From contig JAFPWG010000009.1 of the NCBI GenBank assembly GCA_017395045.1, positions 1 to 55,365 of the forward strand: 55,365 nt of DNA. The letters run 5' to 3'. Under the pieces are notes generated by a model. That model did no database searches, was not told the DNA's origin, and saw nothing but the letters and a program-made list of their open reading frames with translations. A program made the position numbers and the translations under genes. This DNA comes from Bacteroidales bacterium (GTDB lineage Bacteria > Bacteroidota > Bacteroidia > Bacteroidales > UBA932). Position 1 is the stretch's first letter. Each line of letters opens with the position of its first letter. This document shows positions 44,165 through 54,167 of this stretch, one piece after another.

Positions 44165-46417
44165 ATGAAAAAAGTCATTCTGCTGTTTGTCCCGATCCTT
44201 CTGGTTGCCGGCTGCTCTACGTCCCGCACTCCGCAGGACCAGCTCACCGTCAACGACAAGAAGATCGACCAGGTCATCGCCCAGATGACCCTGGAGGAGA
44301 AAGTGGAGATGCTCCACTCGAAGACCAACATGTCATCCGCCGGCGTCGAGCGCCTGGGCATCGCCGACATGCATTATGCCGACGGCCCCTTCGGCATCCG
44401 CGAAGAAGGCGTTCCGAACGGCTTCCAGTCCGCCGGGTGGACCCTGGATTCCGCCACTTATTTCCCGACCGGATCGGCCCTCGCGGCCACCTGGTCCAAA
44501 GAAATGGCCTACCTGTACGGCACCGGCATGGGCAAGGAAGCCCGCCTGCGCGGCAAGGATGTAATCCTGGGCCCGGCCGTGAACATCCAGCGCCTGCCTG
44601 TGGGCGGCCGCACCTATGAGTACCTGAGCGAGGATCCCATCCTTTCCGCCGCCCTGGCCCTGGAATACACCGTGGGCTGCCAGGATGAAGGTACCGCCGT
44701 GTGCATCAAGCACTTCGCCGTGAACAACCAGGAGACCAACCGCGGCAGCGTGGACGCCCAACTTGACGAGCGCACCCTCCGCGAGATCTACCTCAAGCCC
44801 TTTGAGCGCGCCATCGTCGAAGGCGGCGCGATGAGCGTGATGCCGGCCTATAACAAGGTGAACGGCGATTACTGCTCCGAGAATGAGCACCTGCTGAACG
44901 AGATCCTCCGCGGCGAGTGGGGCTTCAAGGGCTTCACCGTGTCCGACTGGGGCGGCACGCACAGCACGATGGGCGCCATGCTCCACGGCCTGAACGTCCA
45001 GATGACTGGCTCGAACTATCTGGGTCAGCCGGTCATCGACTCCATCGCCACCGGCGCCCTTACCGAAGCCCTGGTCAACGAGAAGGTCAAGCAGATCCTC
45101 CGCGTCCGCTACGCCATCGAGGCTGTTCCCGAGGACGTTGCCAATACCGTGATGACTTCCCAGCCCGAGAGCCAGGAGATTGCCAGGAAGGTGGCCGAAA
45201 AGTCCATCGTCCTTCTCAAGAACGAAGGGGTGCTCCCGATCGCCAAGGAGGTGAAGAAGATCGCCGTCATCGGCCAGAACGCCGTCCTGAAGACCCAGAG
45301 CGGCGGTATGGGCGCTGGTGTGAAGGCCCTTTACGAGGTCACTCCGCTGGAGGGCATCCGCAAGCGTGCCGGTGCCGATGTGGAGGTGGTCTATGCCCCT
45401 GGTTACAAGAACTTTCCGGGCCGCCGCTGGGGACCTGCCCCGGCCGAGCCGAACCCGCTGGAGGCCGCCGCCATCGACGAGCCGGCCGATCCTGCCCTCT
45501 GCGCCGAGGCTGTCGCCCTCGCCAAGGACGCCGACCTGGTGATCTTCTTCGGCGGTACCAACAAGAGCATCGAGACCGAAGGTTCCGACCGTCAGAACAT
45601 CGACCTGCCGGCCGGCCAGAACGAAGTCGTCGCCGCCCTTTATGAGGCCAATCCGAATCTCGTGACCGTCCTCATCTCCGGAGGTCCCACTGACCTGCGC
45701 CAGCTGGAGCCCGTCTCCCCGGCCATCGTCCAGGGCTGGTGGAACGGCACCGAAGGCGGCACCGCCCTCGCCGAGGTCCTCTTCGGCGACATCGCCCCGT
45801 CCGGCAAGCTCCCGTTCACTTTCCCGATGAAACTCGAGGATTCCCCGGCCTATGCCCTGGGCAACTTCCCGGATCCGAACGCCGGAGGCGACCTGTTCAG
45901 CCTGATGTATCGTCCGGACGTCCTGAAAATGTCCCGCGAAGAGCGTCAGAAACTCATCGATTCCCTGCCGAAACCGGTTTCCAAGTACACGGAAGGCTCC
46001 CTCGTGGGCTACCGCTGGTTCGACACGAAGAACGTAAAACCGATGTACGCTTTCGGCCACGGACTCTCCTATGTCGATTTCGAGTACGGCGCCGTGAAGG
46101 CCTCCGCCAAAAAGGATGTGGTCAAGGTTTCCTTCACGCTTACCAACAAGGGTGGCATGACGGCCGACGAGGTCGTCCAGCTGTACGTTGCCCGTCCGGA
46201 GGCCACCGTCGAGTGGCCTGCGAAGGAGCTCAAGGCTTTCGACCGCGTGACCCTCGCCGCCGGCGAGACCAAGACCGTTGCGCTTGAGATTCCGGTCAAG
46301 GACCTCCGTTACTGGAATGTGGAAAAGAATGCCTGGGACTTGGAGCACGGCAAGCTCGTCCTCCTCGTGGGCGCCGCCTCCGACGACATCCGCCAGCAGG
46401 CAGAAGTAACCATCTGA
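44165..46417 (+). CDS. GH3 beta-glycosidase lipoprotein
   Basis: The 750-residue protein has a lipoprotein signal (LLVAGC, Cys17) and the three-domain GH3 layout. The TIM barrel has IKHFAVNN (181-188) and the nucleophile Asp261 in FTVSDWGG. The alpha/beta sandwich follows (VLLKNEGVLPI), then a C-terminal fibronectin-III-like domain (TLTNKGGMTADEVVQLYV). GH3 enzymes remove single beta-linked glucose or xylose residues with retention. The SDWGG site is typical of beta-glucosidase-like members, but exact sugar choice cannot be read from it. It lies 20 bases after the CE1 gene and 1 base before the next hydrolase. Confidence 0.95.
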   Translation: MKKVILLFVPILLVAGCSTSRTPQDQLTVNDKKIDQVIAQMTLEEKVEMLHSKTNMSSAGVERLGIADMHYADGPFGIREEGVPNGFQSAGWTLDSATYFPTGSALAATWSKEMAYLYGTGMGKEARLRGKDVILGPAVNIQRLPVGGRTYEYLSEDPILSAALALEYTVGCQDEGTAVCIKHFAVNNQETNRGSVDAQLDERTLREIYLKPFERAIVEGGAMSVMPAYNKVNGDYCSENEHLLNEILRGEWGFKGFTVSDWGGTHSTMGAMLHGLNVQMTGSNYLGQPVIDSIATGALTEALVNEKVKQILRVRYAIEAVPEDVANTVMTSQPESQEIARKVAEKSIVLLKNEGVLPIAKEVKKIAVIGQNAVLKTQSGGMGAGVKALYEVTPLEGIRKRAGADVEVVYAPGYKNFPGRRWGPAPAEPNPLEAAAIDEPADPALCAEAVALAKDADLVIFFGGTNKSIETEGSDRQNIDLPAGQNEVVAALYEANPNLVTVLISGGPTDLRQLEPVSPAIVQGWWNGTEGGTALAEVLFGDIAPSGKLPFTFPMKLEDSPAYALGNFPDPNAGGDLFSLMYRPDVLKMSREERQKLIDSLPKPVSKYTEGSLVGYRWFDTKNVKPMYAFGHGLSYVDFEYGAVKASAKKDVVKVSFTLTNKGGMTADEVVQLYVARPEATVEWPAKELKAFDRVTLAAGETKTVALEIPVKDLRYWNVEKNAWDLEHGKLVLLVGAASDDIRQQAEVTI

Positions 46418-46418
46418 T

Positions 46419-47693
46419 ATGCGTAAGTATTTGATCCTGGGGGCCGCCCTGCTTATGGCAGCGTGTGCCCCCAGGCCTTCCGCCCAAGTGGAGAAGGTCG
46501 TTCTGTATACGGCCATAGGGGACTATGGCAGGTTGGTGGAGGCCATCGAGATCACGGTGTCCGACCCCGGCAGCCTGAAGGGGCTCAAAGCCTCGGATTT
46601 CGACCTCGTGAACAACGTCCCGGACGCTTATCTGGATGCCGTTACCAACGGGGCGCCGGCCGATTACAAGGATGATGAAATCGTCCTGACCCAGAAAGGG
46701 AACATCCTCCGGATTGACGCGAGGCCGTTCAACAAGGCGGGCAGGATGGATGATTTCGTCCGGCGGACGCCCTGGGAACTGCACTGTAAAGTGGACACCG
46801 CCCTCAACGTCACCCTGGCAAAAGCAACGGAAGAGCACGTCGCCGTCCTGGACGAGTGTTTTGCGGGTTCCTTCTCTTTCGGCGGTCTCACGCGGGAGTA
46901 TATGCTGCATCTGCCGAAAGACGCCTCCGGCAAGGTCATTCCGAACGCCCCCCTGCTCGTTTGGCAGATTGGTGGCGGCGAGTATGACAAGGACCTGATA
47001 ACGGCTGCCACCGCGAACCGCTGTCTCGTCTCCCTGCCCACGGAGGGCGTTCCCTGCGCTACGCTGGTGTTTGCCATCGCCAACCCGAACTACTCCTACA
47101 GCGCTTCGCTGGATCCGGAGAAGATTGAACTCATCGACCGGAACAATGCCCTCCAGATGGCTTTTATCGATAAGTTGATCGCCGACGGGATGGTCGACGG
47201 AAACCGGCTCTTCTGCGCCGGAGCCTCCAGCGGCGGCGGTTGCACGATGCGCTTCATGATGCAGTTCGCGGACCGTTTCAAGGCGGCCATCCCCTGCTGT
47301 GCCATGGATCCCATCGTTCCCATCCACCAGGTGGAGGAGAAGTATCCCGGCCAGTTCGCCGACGATGTTGAGAAAGTTTGGCAGGGCAAATGCGTCTATA
47401 AGTGGAACGGCAAGGATATGGTCCTTTCCCCGATGGACACCGACGCTTTCGTGAAGCTTCCGATGTTTTTCGTCCACGCCGAAACCGACCGCACCTGCAA
47501 GGTCGCCAGCACCTATGCCTATGCCGAAGCCCGCAAGCGCCTCGGCGCTACGGATGACAAGATGCTGATTTACAGCGACAAGGACCTTGTCCGCTGGGGC
47601 GTCGCCCCGATGTTGGCCCACTTCTCCTGGGTCCCCCTCCTGGACGACTACTCGGAGGGTAGTCCGATGGACTGGCTGGTGAAGCAGCTCTGA
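46419..47693 (+). CDS. Alpha/beta-hydrolase lipoprotein, esterase-like
   Basis: The 424-residue protein has a lipoprotein signal (LLMAAC, Cys16). The first 140 residues form a separate beta-rich domain (EAIEITVSDPGSLKGLKASDF). The rest is an alpha/beta hydrolase with nucleophile Ser270 in CAGASSGGGCTM and a late His in MLAHFSWVPLL. It resembles esterase/PHB-depolymerase-type enzymes of Bacteroidota glycan loci with an Ig-like N-terminus. Substrate unknown; deacylation of a plant polysaccharide fits the neighbours. It starts immediately after the GH3 stop and ends the rightward block at a large terminator structure. Confidence 0.8.
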   Translation: MRKYLILGAALLMAACAPRPSAQVEKVVLYTAIGDYGRLVEAIEITVSDPGSLKGLKASDFDLVNNVPDAYLDAVTNGAPADYKDDEIVLTQKGNILRIDARPFNKAGRMDDFVRRTPWELHCKVDTALNVTLAKATEEHVAVLDECFAGSFSFGGLTREYMLHLPKDASGKVIPNAPLLVWQIGGGEYDKDLITAATANRCLVSLPTEGVPCATLVFAIANPNYSYSASLDPEKIELIDRNNALQMAFIDKLIADGMVDGNRLFCAGASSGGGCTMRFMMQFADRFKAAIPCCAMDPIVPIHQVEEKYPGQFADDVEKVWQGKCVYKWNGKDMVLSPMDTDAFVKLPMFFVHAETDRTCKVASTYAYAEARKRLGATDDKMLIYSDKDLVRWGVAPMLAHFSWVPLLDDYSEGSPMDWLVKQL

Positions 47694-47694
47694 C

Positions 47695-47806
47695 ACCGTC
47701 GAATGGAATTGGCTGTAAGCCAATGCTTTATGGAAAATACCCCAGGCCAAACGGCCCGGGGTATTTCTTTTAAGTCCCTGAGAGTCAGGGCATTCGATTC
47801 GACGGT
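47695..47806. repeat. Nested inverted repeat: outer stem with three inner hairpins between convergent genes
   Basis: ACCGTCGAAT (47695-47704) pairs perfectly with ATTCGACGGT (47797-47806). Inside lie ATTGGCT/AGCCAAT (47708-47724), AAATACCCC+GGCC/GGCC+GGGGTATTT (47735-47766) and CCCTGA/TCAGGG (47776-47790). Together they form a four-stem cross that fills the space between the two stop codons almost to the base. The same fold can form in RNA from either strand. Confidence 0.7.
47735..47771. terminator. Strong Rho-independent terminator between convergent operons
   Basis: AAATACCCC (47735-47743) pairs with GGGGTATTT (47758-47766), with an inner GGCC/GGCC stem, and is followed by CTTTT. The A-rich left flank lets it work for the minus strand too. 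Confidence 0.8.
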
Positions 47807-48970
<1,164 letters not shown>

Positions 48971-48979
48971 TTAAAGTAG

Positions 48980-51175
48980 TTACAGTTTGATGCTCTTTTT
49001 CAGGCGGATGTCCTCGGAGGAGGCGCCGACCAGGATTCTGGTCCGGCCCTTCTTGAAGTCGAAGGCATGCTTCTCACTGTTCCAGAGCTTCAGGTCGTCG
49101 GCCGGGACCACAATCTGCACGGGCACGGTTTCGCCTGCCTTCACAGCCACGCGCTCGAAGCCCCGGAGGCGCTTGGACGCATCGTCGTTCTTGAATTTTG
49201 CGTACAGCTGGACCACTTCCTCGCCGTCCCGGGAACCGGTATTCTTGAGGTCGAAGGAGACGACGTAGTTCTCGCCGTCCTTCTTAACCTTCAGGTGCGA
49301 ATACTTGAAGGTGGTGTAGCTGAGGCCGAAGCCGAACGGGAAGATGGGTTTTGCCTTGGCATACATGTAGGTGCGTCCGTTGCGGATATCGTAGTCCAGC
49401 ATGTTCGGAAGGTCCAGGATGTCCTTCACCCAGGTCTGGGTGAGACGTCCGGCGGGGTTGTAGTCGCCGAAGAGGACATCGGCCAGGGCGTTGCCGAGCT
49501 CCTGGCTGCACTGGGTCATATGGACGATGGCGGGGACGTTCTCCGCCGTCCAGTTGATGGCGAACGGGAAGCTGGAAATGAGCGTGACCACGGTATTGTG
49601 GTTCGCCTGCCAAACGACTTTGATCAGGTCTTCGGTCTCCAGCTGGAGGCTGCGGCGGTCCAGGGCCTCGCGGCCGTCACCGGCCACGGTGCCGTATGCC
49701 CACGGGGACTGAACGGACTGACGGTCCCAGTCCGGGCTCGTCGCGGGATGGTTGCCCACGCACACGATGCACACGTCGGCCCATTTTGCGAGTTCCTGCG
49801 CGGAACCGTCGGAATCCCAGCGCTGGAAACGTACTTCCGTCTGCGTGCTGTCCACGGCGGCCTTGATGCCCTCGAGCGGGCTCACGCGGTAGGAGGGGAG
49901 GGCACCGTACCAGTCCTTGAGGACCTGCTCGGCACGGTTGCCGAACACGGCAATCTTCTTGACCTTGGACTTGTCAAGCGGCAGCAGTTTTCCTTCGTTC
50001 TTGAGAAGGACGATGGACTTCTGCGTGACCAGGCGGGCCTTGTCCTTGAATTCCTGGCGCTCCCAGGGAATATCTTCCTCAGAGCCGAATTCCTGGGCGT
50101 CATACGGGCATTCCGCGTCCATCAGACCCAGTTTGAGCATGGTGCGGAGGTTGGATTTCGTGCGGGCGTCGATAAGTTCGTCGGACAGGAAACCGCCGTC
50201 GTAGGCGGCTTTCACCTGCTCGAACCGGGAGTCGATGAAACGGGTCAGGCCGGCCTCCAGGGCCATCTGGATTGCTTCGTTGACATCCTTCGCGTAGTGG
50301 TGCATCTGCGGCAGGTACATGAACATCAGGGCACCGGCATCGTCCACGATGGTACCGTTCATGTTCCACTCCTTGAACAGGATCTCATCGATGAACGGGG
50401 CCGCGATGCAGGGTACTCCGTTGTAGGCGTTGTAGGCCGTCATCAGGGATTTCGCCCCGGCCCTGGCACCTTTCCAGAAACCGTAGGAATAGTAGTCACG
50501 GAAAAGTTCCTCGTCAAAGCGGGAATCCGTCTTGTACCGGTTGTCCTCATTGCTGTTCGCCAGGAAGTGCTTCATCAGGGCAGCGCCCCGCCAGTAGGTG
50601 GGATCGTCGCCCTGGATCCCCTTCACCTCGGCGGCGACCATCTCGCCCACGAGATAGGGATCCTCGCCGAAACACTCCTCGGTGCGGCCCCAGCGGGGAT
50701 CACGCCCGAGGTCGGCGTTCGGGGCCCAAAGGATCAGGCATTTCCAGGGATTGTCCTTGGAATAGAAACGAGCCTCGTAGGACATCACGTCGCCTACGAT
50801 ATGGGCCATTTCGCGGTCCCAGGTTTCTCCGACACCGTATGCCTGCGGGAATGCGGTACTGTTGCGGTACTTCGGCGTGGGGCGGCCGGGCCAGTTCCCG
50901 AACTGACCGGCATTCCCCAGATTCGGAAGTTCGGCGTCACCGCCGCGGACGATGCCGTGGATGGCCTCGGTAGAACCGGGGCCGGCGATTCCGAGGCGCG
51001 GGACGCCCTGGCCCACGATCGTCATGATTTTCTCATCGACGGTCATCAGGGACACGGCATTGTCCAGCCGCTCCTCCTCGGACAGCTTGGTGTCCTGGAA
51101 GGGATAATCCTGGGCGCGAAGCATTGCGCTCCCTGCCATCAGAAGGCAAAGGAAGAAGGGAATGATTCGTTTCAT
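48980..51175 (-). CDS. GH3 beta-glycosidase (beta-xylosidase-like site)
   Basis: I start at 51175 (MKRIIPFFLCLLMAGSAMLRAQ, signal peptide) rather than 51190, because a -7 box ends only 10 bases before the latter. The 731-residue protein has the GH3 barrel, alpha/beta sandwich and FnIII-like domain. LMKHFLANSNEDNR is in the barrel, TQKSIVLLKNEGKLLPL in the second domain, and DLKNTGSRDGEEVVQLY in the last. The nucleophile is Asp279 in TIVDDAGAL; the usual Ser before it is Asp278. The barrel start (STEAIHGIVRGG, FPQAYGVGETWD) resembles beta-xylosidase-like GH3 enzymes. It precedes the second CE1 gene and has its own promoter. Confidence 0.93.
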   Translation of the reverse strand: MKRIIPFFLCLLMAGSAMLRAQDYPFQDTKLSEEERLDNAVSLMTVDEKIMTIVGQGVPRLGIAGPGSTEAIHGIVRGGDAELPNLGNAGQFGNWPGRPTPKYRNSTAFPQAYGVGETWDREMAHIVGDVMSYEARFYSKDNPWKCLILWAPNADLGRDPRWGRTEECFGEDPYLVGEMVAAEVKGIQGDDPTYWRGAALMKHFLANSNEDNRYKTDSRFDEELFRDYYSYGFWKGARAGAKSLMTAYNAYNGVPCIAAPFIDEILFKEWNMNGTIVDDAGALMFMYLPQMHHYAKDVNEAIQMALEAGLTRFIDSRFEQVKAAYDGGFLSDELIDARTKSNLRTMLKLGLMDAECPYDAQEFGSEEDIPWERQEFKDKARLVTQKSIVLLKNEGKLLPLDKSKVKKIAVFGNRAEQVLKDWYGALPSYRVSPLEGIKAAVDSTQTEVRFQRWDSDGSAQELAKWADVCIVCVGNHPATSPDWDRQSVQSPWAYGTVAGDGREALDRRSLQLETEDLIKVVWQANHNTVVTLISSFPFAINWTAENVPAIVHMTQCSQELGNALADVLFGDYNPAGRLTQTWVKDILDLPNMLDYDIRNGRTYMYAKAKPIFPFGFGLSYTTFKYSHLKVKKDGENYVVSFDLKNTGSRDGEEVVQLYAKFKNDDASKRLRGFERVAVKAGETVPVQIVVPADDLKLWNSEKHAFDFKKGRTRILVGASSEDIRLKKSIKL

Positions 51176-51199
51176 AAAGGAATGATCCATTGTTATTTA

Positions 51200-51207
51200 C
51201 AAATATA
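51200..51207 (-). promoter_or_regulatory. -7 box of the leftward GH3/CE1 operon
   Basis: TATATTTG on the minus strand is a full TAnnTTTG match, 24 bases before the ATG at 51175, just after the terminator of the SusCD operon. Confidence 0.55.
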
Positions 51208-51226
51208 CATATACTTCTTCGAATTG

Positions 51227-51257
51227 AAAAGGGGCCGGTCGTCAACCGGCCGGCCCC
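51227..51257 (-). terminator. Terminator of the SusC/SusD/DUF3823 operon
   Basis: Read leftward, GGGGCCGG (51257-51250) and CCGGCCCC (51238-51231) form a stem, followed directly by TTTTC. It separates the transporter operon from the GH3 promoter. Confidence 0.7.
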
Positions 51258-51285
51258 GAATCGTTTTGCTCAGATCCTTACGAGG

Positions 51286-52188
51286 TTACTCGCTCCACTT
51301 GTATTCTTCGATCGTGGAGAAGTCTGCGGAGACTTTGTAGATCGGGGAGAAGTTGTAGGCCTGCTGGGTGTTGTAGCCGTTTCCGCTGGCCATGGCGGCG
51401 ATGCGGAAGTAGCGGTCCTGCTTGTACTTGAACAGGTCGGCATTCTTGGGATCGTTCCCATTGATTTCAAGGGTGACCTCTTCGCCGGGCTGGCAAGCCG
51501 GGAATACCATATCGCCCCAGGAGAAACCATCCTTCTTGGCGCCTGCATCGTCGGCGGAAACCATGTTGAATACGGTCGCACCCACGAACAGCTGGACATT
51601 GCCGCAAAGCTTCAGGTTCAGGATGGCATTGGCCTTGCTGGGATCGCCCAACTCCACTTTGAAGGTGGCTTTGACCTTGTTATTGGCTGCGTCATAGGAA
51701 ATCTTGGGATCCACGATGCGGCAGAAAGGCAGGGTCTTGAGGTCCTGGTTGTTGTTCTCACCTTCCTTCAGGGTAAGGACCTGGTCGTTCTCGTAGCAAG
51801 GCAGCTCCTTGAAGAAGACCTTGTAGTCACCCGCAAAGATGAGGTCGTTGCGATAGCGGCCGTCGAAGCGGATGAACCAGCGCTGGTCCTCGTACACTTC
51901 TTTGCCTTCCTTGTCTTTCCACCCCAGTTCGTTCACGACAAGGGATCCTTTGGAAATGGTAATCGTAGGGAATGTCCAGGTCGCCCAGTCCACATTGGCC
52001 CAGTCGATCTCCTGGGAGAAAGCGGCCTCCACGCCGATGAGCTCACCGGTCTCGGCATCCACCAGTTTCCCGGACACCTTTGCATTGGGGCCGTCATAAT
52101 TGTCCAGTTTGAACATGCTGCAGGAAGCGGCGACTGCTACGGACAGGACGACGGCGATTATATTGAAAAACTTTTTCATCTTGGTCAT
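51286..52188 (-). CDS. DUF3823-type surface lipoprotein behind SusD
   Basis: The 300-residue protein has a lipoprotein signal (AASC, Cys23) and an N-terminal beta-sandwich opening YDGPNAKVSGKLVDAETGEL, typical of DUF3823. The middle contains WFIRFDGRYRNDLIFAGDYKVFF in pattern, and a second Ig-like domain starts near VDPKISYDAANNKVKATFKV. DUF3823 proteins are regularly encoded just after SusD and are thought to bind glycan or brace the surface complex. The start codon overlaps the SusD stop by one base (TAATG), so translation is coupled; an internal ATG at 52179 is possible. It is the last gene before the terminator. Confidence 0.85.
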   Translation of the reverse strand: MTKMKKFFNIIAVVLSVAVAASCSMFKLDNYDGPNAKVSGKLVDAETGELIGVEAAFSQEIDWANVDWATWTFPTITISKGSLVVNELGWKDKEGKEVYEDQRWFIRFDGRYRNDLIFAGDYKVFFKELPCYENDQVLTLKEGENNNQDLKTLPFCRIVDPKISYDAANNKVKATFKVELGDPSKANAILNLKLCGNVQLFVGATVFNMVSADDAGAKKDGFSWGDMVFPACQPGEEVTLEINGNDPKNADLFKYKQDRYFRIAAMASGNGYNTQQAYNFSPIYKVSADFSTIEEYKWSE

Positions 52189-54155
52189 TATTTGTTGTTA
52201 GGCTCAATCTTGTTTTCCACATAGTGAGGAATCTGGGCGTAGTAATCCTCAGGACTGAAGGAGAGGATACCGCTGTAGCCCCATGCACTCGTGGCCGTCA
52301 TCGGAAGGGCCCTGAGGAAGATCCACTGTGCCTTAGCACCGGAGAGGTCCACCATCGGGATCAGGGTGAGTTTCTTGCCCAGCGTGCCTTCTTCCGGGTT
52401 GGAGACCTTGGTGGGGTTGTAGAAGCCACGACGACGGTAAAGGACGTTGCTCCACTTGTTCTCGAAGGCGAATTCCACCTTCCACTCATGCAGGATGTTC
52501 TCGAGGGTCAGTTCCACGTCATCCTTGAAACCGGCGCGGTGGCGGATGTCGTTGAGGCATTTCTTTGCCTGGGCCTTATCGCCCTGGCCGCTTTCGCAGA
52601 CGGCTTCGGCGTAGGTGAGGAGGACCTCGGCGTAACGGATGTCGTAGTACGGGGACTGGACATACTGGTTGGCTGAGTTCTGGTCCAGGAACTTACGCGG
52701 CGAGAAGCAGTAGGAGTTGCGGTTGTTGGAGTTCTTGTCGGTGAGCAGCCCCATGAAAGCGGAGTTGTTGATACCGGCACCGCCATAAGGATAGTAGGTG
52801 ACATCGTTCTTCTCGACGCCGATGTTTCCGCTTCCCGAAGCGTCGGAGTTGGGATACACGGACACGGAACCGTCGGGCTTGACCATGCCGCCTTCCATGT
52901 ACACGGTAATGCCGCGGAAGGTGCAGCCAGGATACATCACCCAGGCCTGGAAACGCGCATCCTTCAGGAGGAAGGGCTCCTGAACGGAGTTGTAATGCAC
53001 GTAGTCAGAGACCTTGTCTGCCGTAAACTGGGTCTGGGGATCGGTCAGATAATCGTCCTCGTCCCCACTATGCAGGGTCGCGATCTTGCCGCTCTTGCGG
53101 TTACGGGTATTCTCATCGTCATAATAGTCATACTCGTCGGCCAGGTTCAGCGTAGCAGCGTAGTTGGCGGCACCGGTTCCGGTGTAACCCACGGCGAACT
53201 GGTTGGGGACCCACTTGTCGGTACCGTTGGTGGTCTCGGAGTCTCCGGTCTTGTAGGAACGGCCGAAGATACCTTCGGAGAACTGATAGGACTGGAACAG
53301 GTCGTTCAGGTTGCCGATGGCGGCGTTGATATCGTTCGGGATGCCTCCGTACAGGGAATAGACACCGGACTTGATGACCGCATCCGCAGCGTCGATCGCC
53401 TGCTTGTAGTATCCGTCGGCATAGGAAGCCTCCATGTAGGTGAGTTTCTTCTGCACGGCCTCATAGCTGGAGCTGATGGGAACGCGGTTCCAGTATTTGC
53501 TCTCGGAGGCTGCCCACAGGGCGGCACGGGCCTTCATGGCATATGCCGTATATTTGTTGGCGCGCAGGCTCTTGTCTCCCTGGGATTCAGGAAGGAGCTT
53601 GATGGCCTCGTCGAACTGACCCAGGACCCAGTCCCAAGAATCCTTCTCGGTCTTGCGGGGGTAGTACAGTCCCTGGTTGTCACCACCGGGCGTGTATTCG
53701 TCGTCCAGGGCTTTATCGACGATGGGAATGCCACCGTGGGTACGGACATTGGCGAAATAGTAGCAGGCGCGGAGGAAGAAGGCTTCACCCATGTAGGCGT
53801 TCTTCTTGTCTTCATCGATGGCACCGGATTTCTCGGCGGATTCGACCACTTCCATGAATTTGTGGACGGCACGGATGGTCTTGTAGTCCCAGAAACCGGG
53901 AGTCGTATTCTTGTAATCCGGGACGTCGCGGGCGGCGTTTCCGAACATCTGGTATTTGTCGTTGTCGGACATGCTCATGCCGGGAAGGTTGGAATACAGG
54001 TTGGCCAGCAGGGCGAGCATGCCGTTTTCGGAGGACTGCAAGTCTTCGGCGGCCACCTTGCTCAGGTCGCCTTCCATGTCATCGAAGAACTTGTCACAGG
54101 AAGCAAGTCCGAAGCAGACACCGGCAATCAGGATATAGTTAAATATCTTTTTCAT
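52188..54155 (-). CDS. SusD-like surface glycan-binding lipoprotein (PUL B)
   Basis: I start at the ATG at 54155; the frame extends to a GTG at 54161. The 655-residue protein has a lipoprotein signal (GLASC) and the SusD/RagB fold: GEAFFLRACYYFANVRTHGGIPI in the first half, YDIRYAEVLLTYAEAVCESGQG, LNDIRHRAGFKDD and WKVEFAFENKWSNVLYRRRG in the second. It pairs with the SusC encoded just upstream. At over 650 residues it is large for the family, with an extra glycine/asparagine-rich region around 430-480 (SDASGSGNIGVEKNDVTYY). Confidence 0.95.
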   Translation of the reverse strand: MKKIFNYILIAGVCFGLASCDKFFDDMEGDLSKVAAEDLQSSENGMLALLANLYSNLPGMSMSDNDKYQMFGNAARDVPDYKNTTPGFWDYKTIRAVHKFMEVVESAEKSGAIDEDKKNAYMGEAFFLRACYYFANVRTHGGIPIVDKALDDEYTPGGDNQGLYYPRKTEKDSWDWVLGQFDEAIKLLPESQGDKSLRANKYTAYAMKARAALWAASESKYWNRVPISSSYEAVQKKLTYMEASYADGYYKQAIDAADAVIKSGVYSLYGGIPNDINAAIGNLNDLFQSYQFSEGIFGRSYKTGDSETTNGTDKWVPNQFAVGYTGTGAANYAATLNLADEYDYYDDENTRNRKSGKIATLHSGDEDDYLTDPQTQFTADKVSDYVHYNSVQEPFLLKDARFQAWVMYPGCTFRGITVYMEGGMVKPDGSVSVYPNSDASGSGNIGVEKNDVTYYPYGGAGINNSAFMGLLTDKNSNNRNSYCFSPRKFLDQNSANQYVQSPYYDIRYAEVLLTYAEAVCESGQGDKAQAKKCLNDIRHRAGFKDDVELTLENILHEWKVEFAFENKWSNVLYRRRGFYNPTKVSNPEEGTLGKKLTLIPMVDLSGAKAQWIFLRALPMTATSAWGYSGILSFSPEDYYAQIPHYVENKIEPNNK

Positions 54156-54167
54156 GGTCACGCAGGA

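Noticed and set aside
44333-46516. 727-codon minus-strand frame over the rightward GH3
   Set aside because: Same reason: codon-bias shadow of a real gene.
47695-47806. Cross-shaped repeat as a tRNA or integron attC site
   Set aside because: Stem sizes, loops and spacing do not match a tRNA (no T-loop GTTC, no CCA end), and the attC ends RYYYAAC/GTTRRRY are absent.
49067-51340. 757-codon plus-strand frame over the GH3 gene
   Set aside because: Antisense shadow of a well-supported GH3; no recognisable domain.
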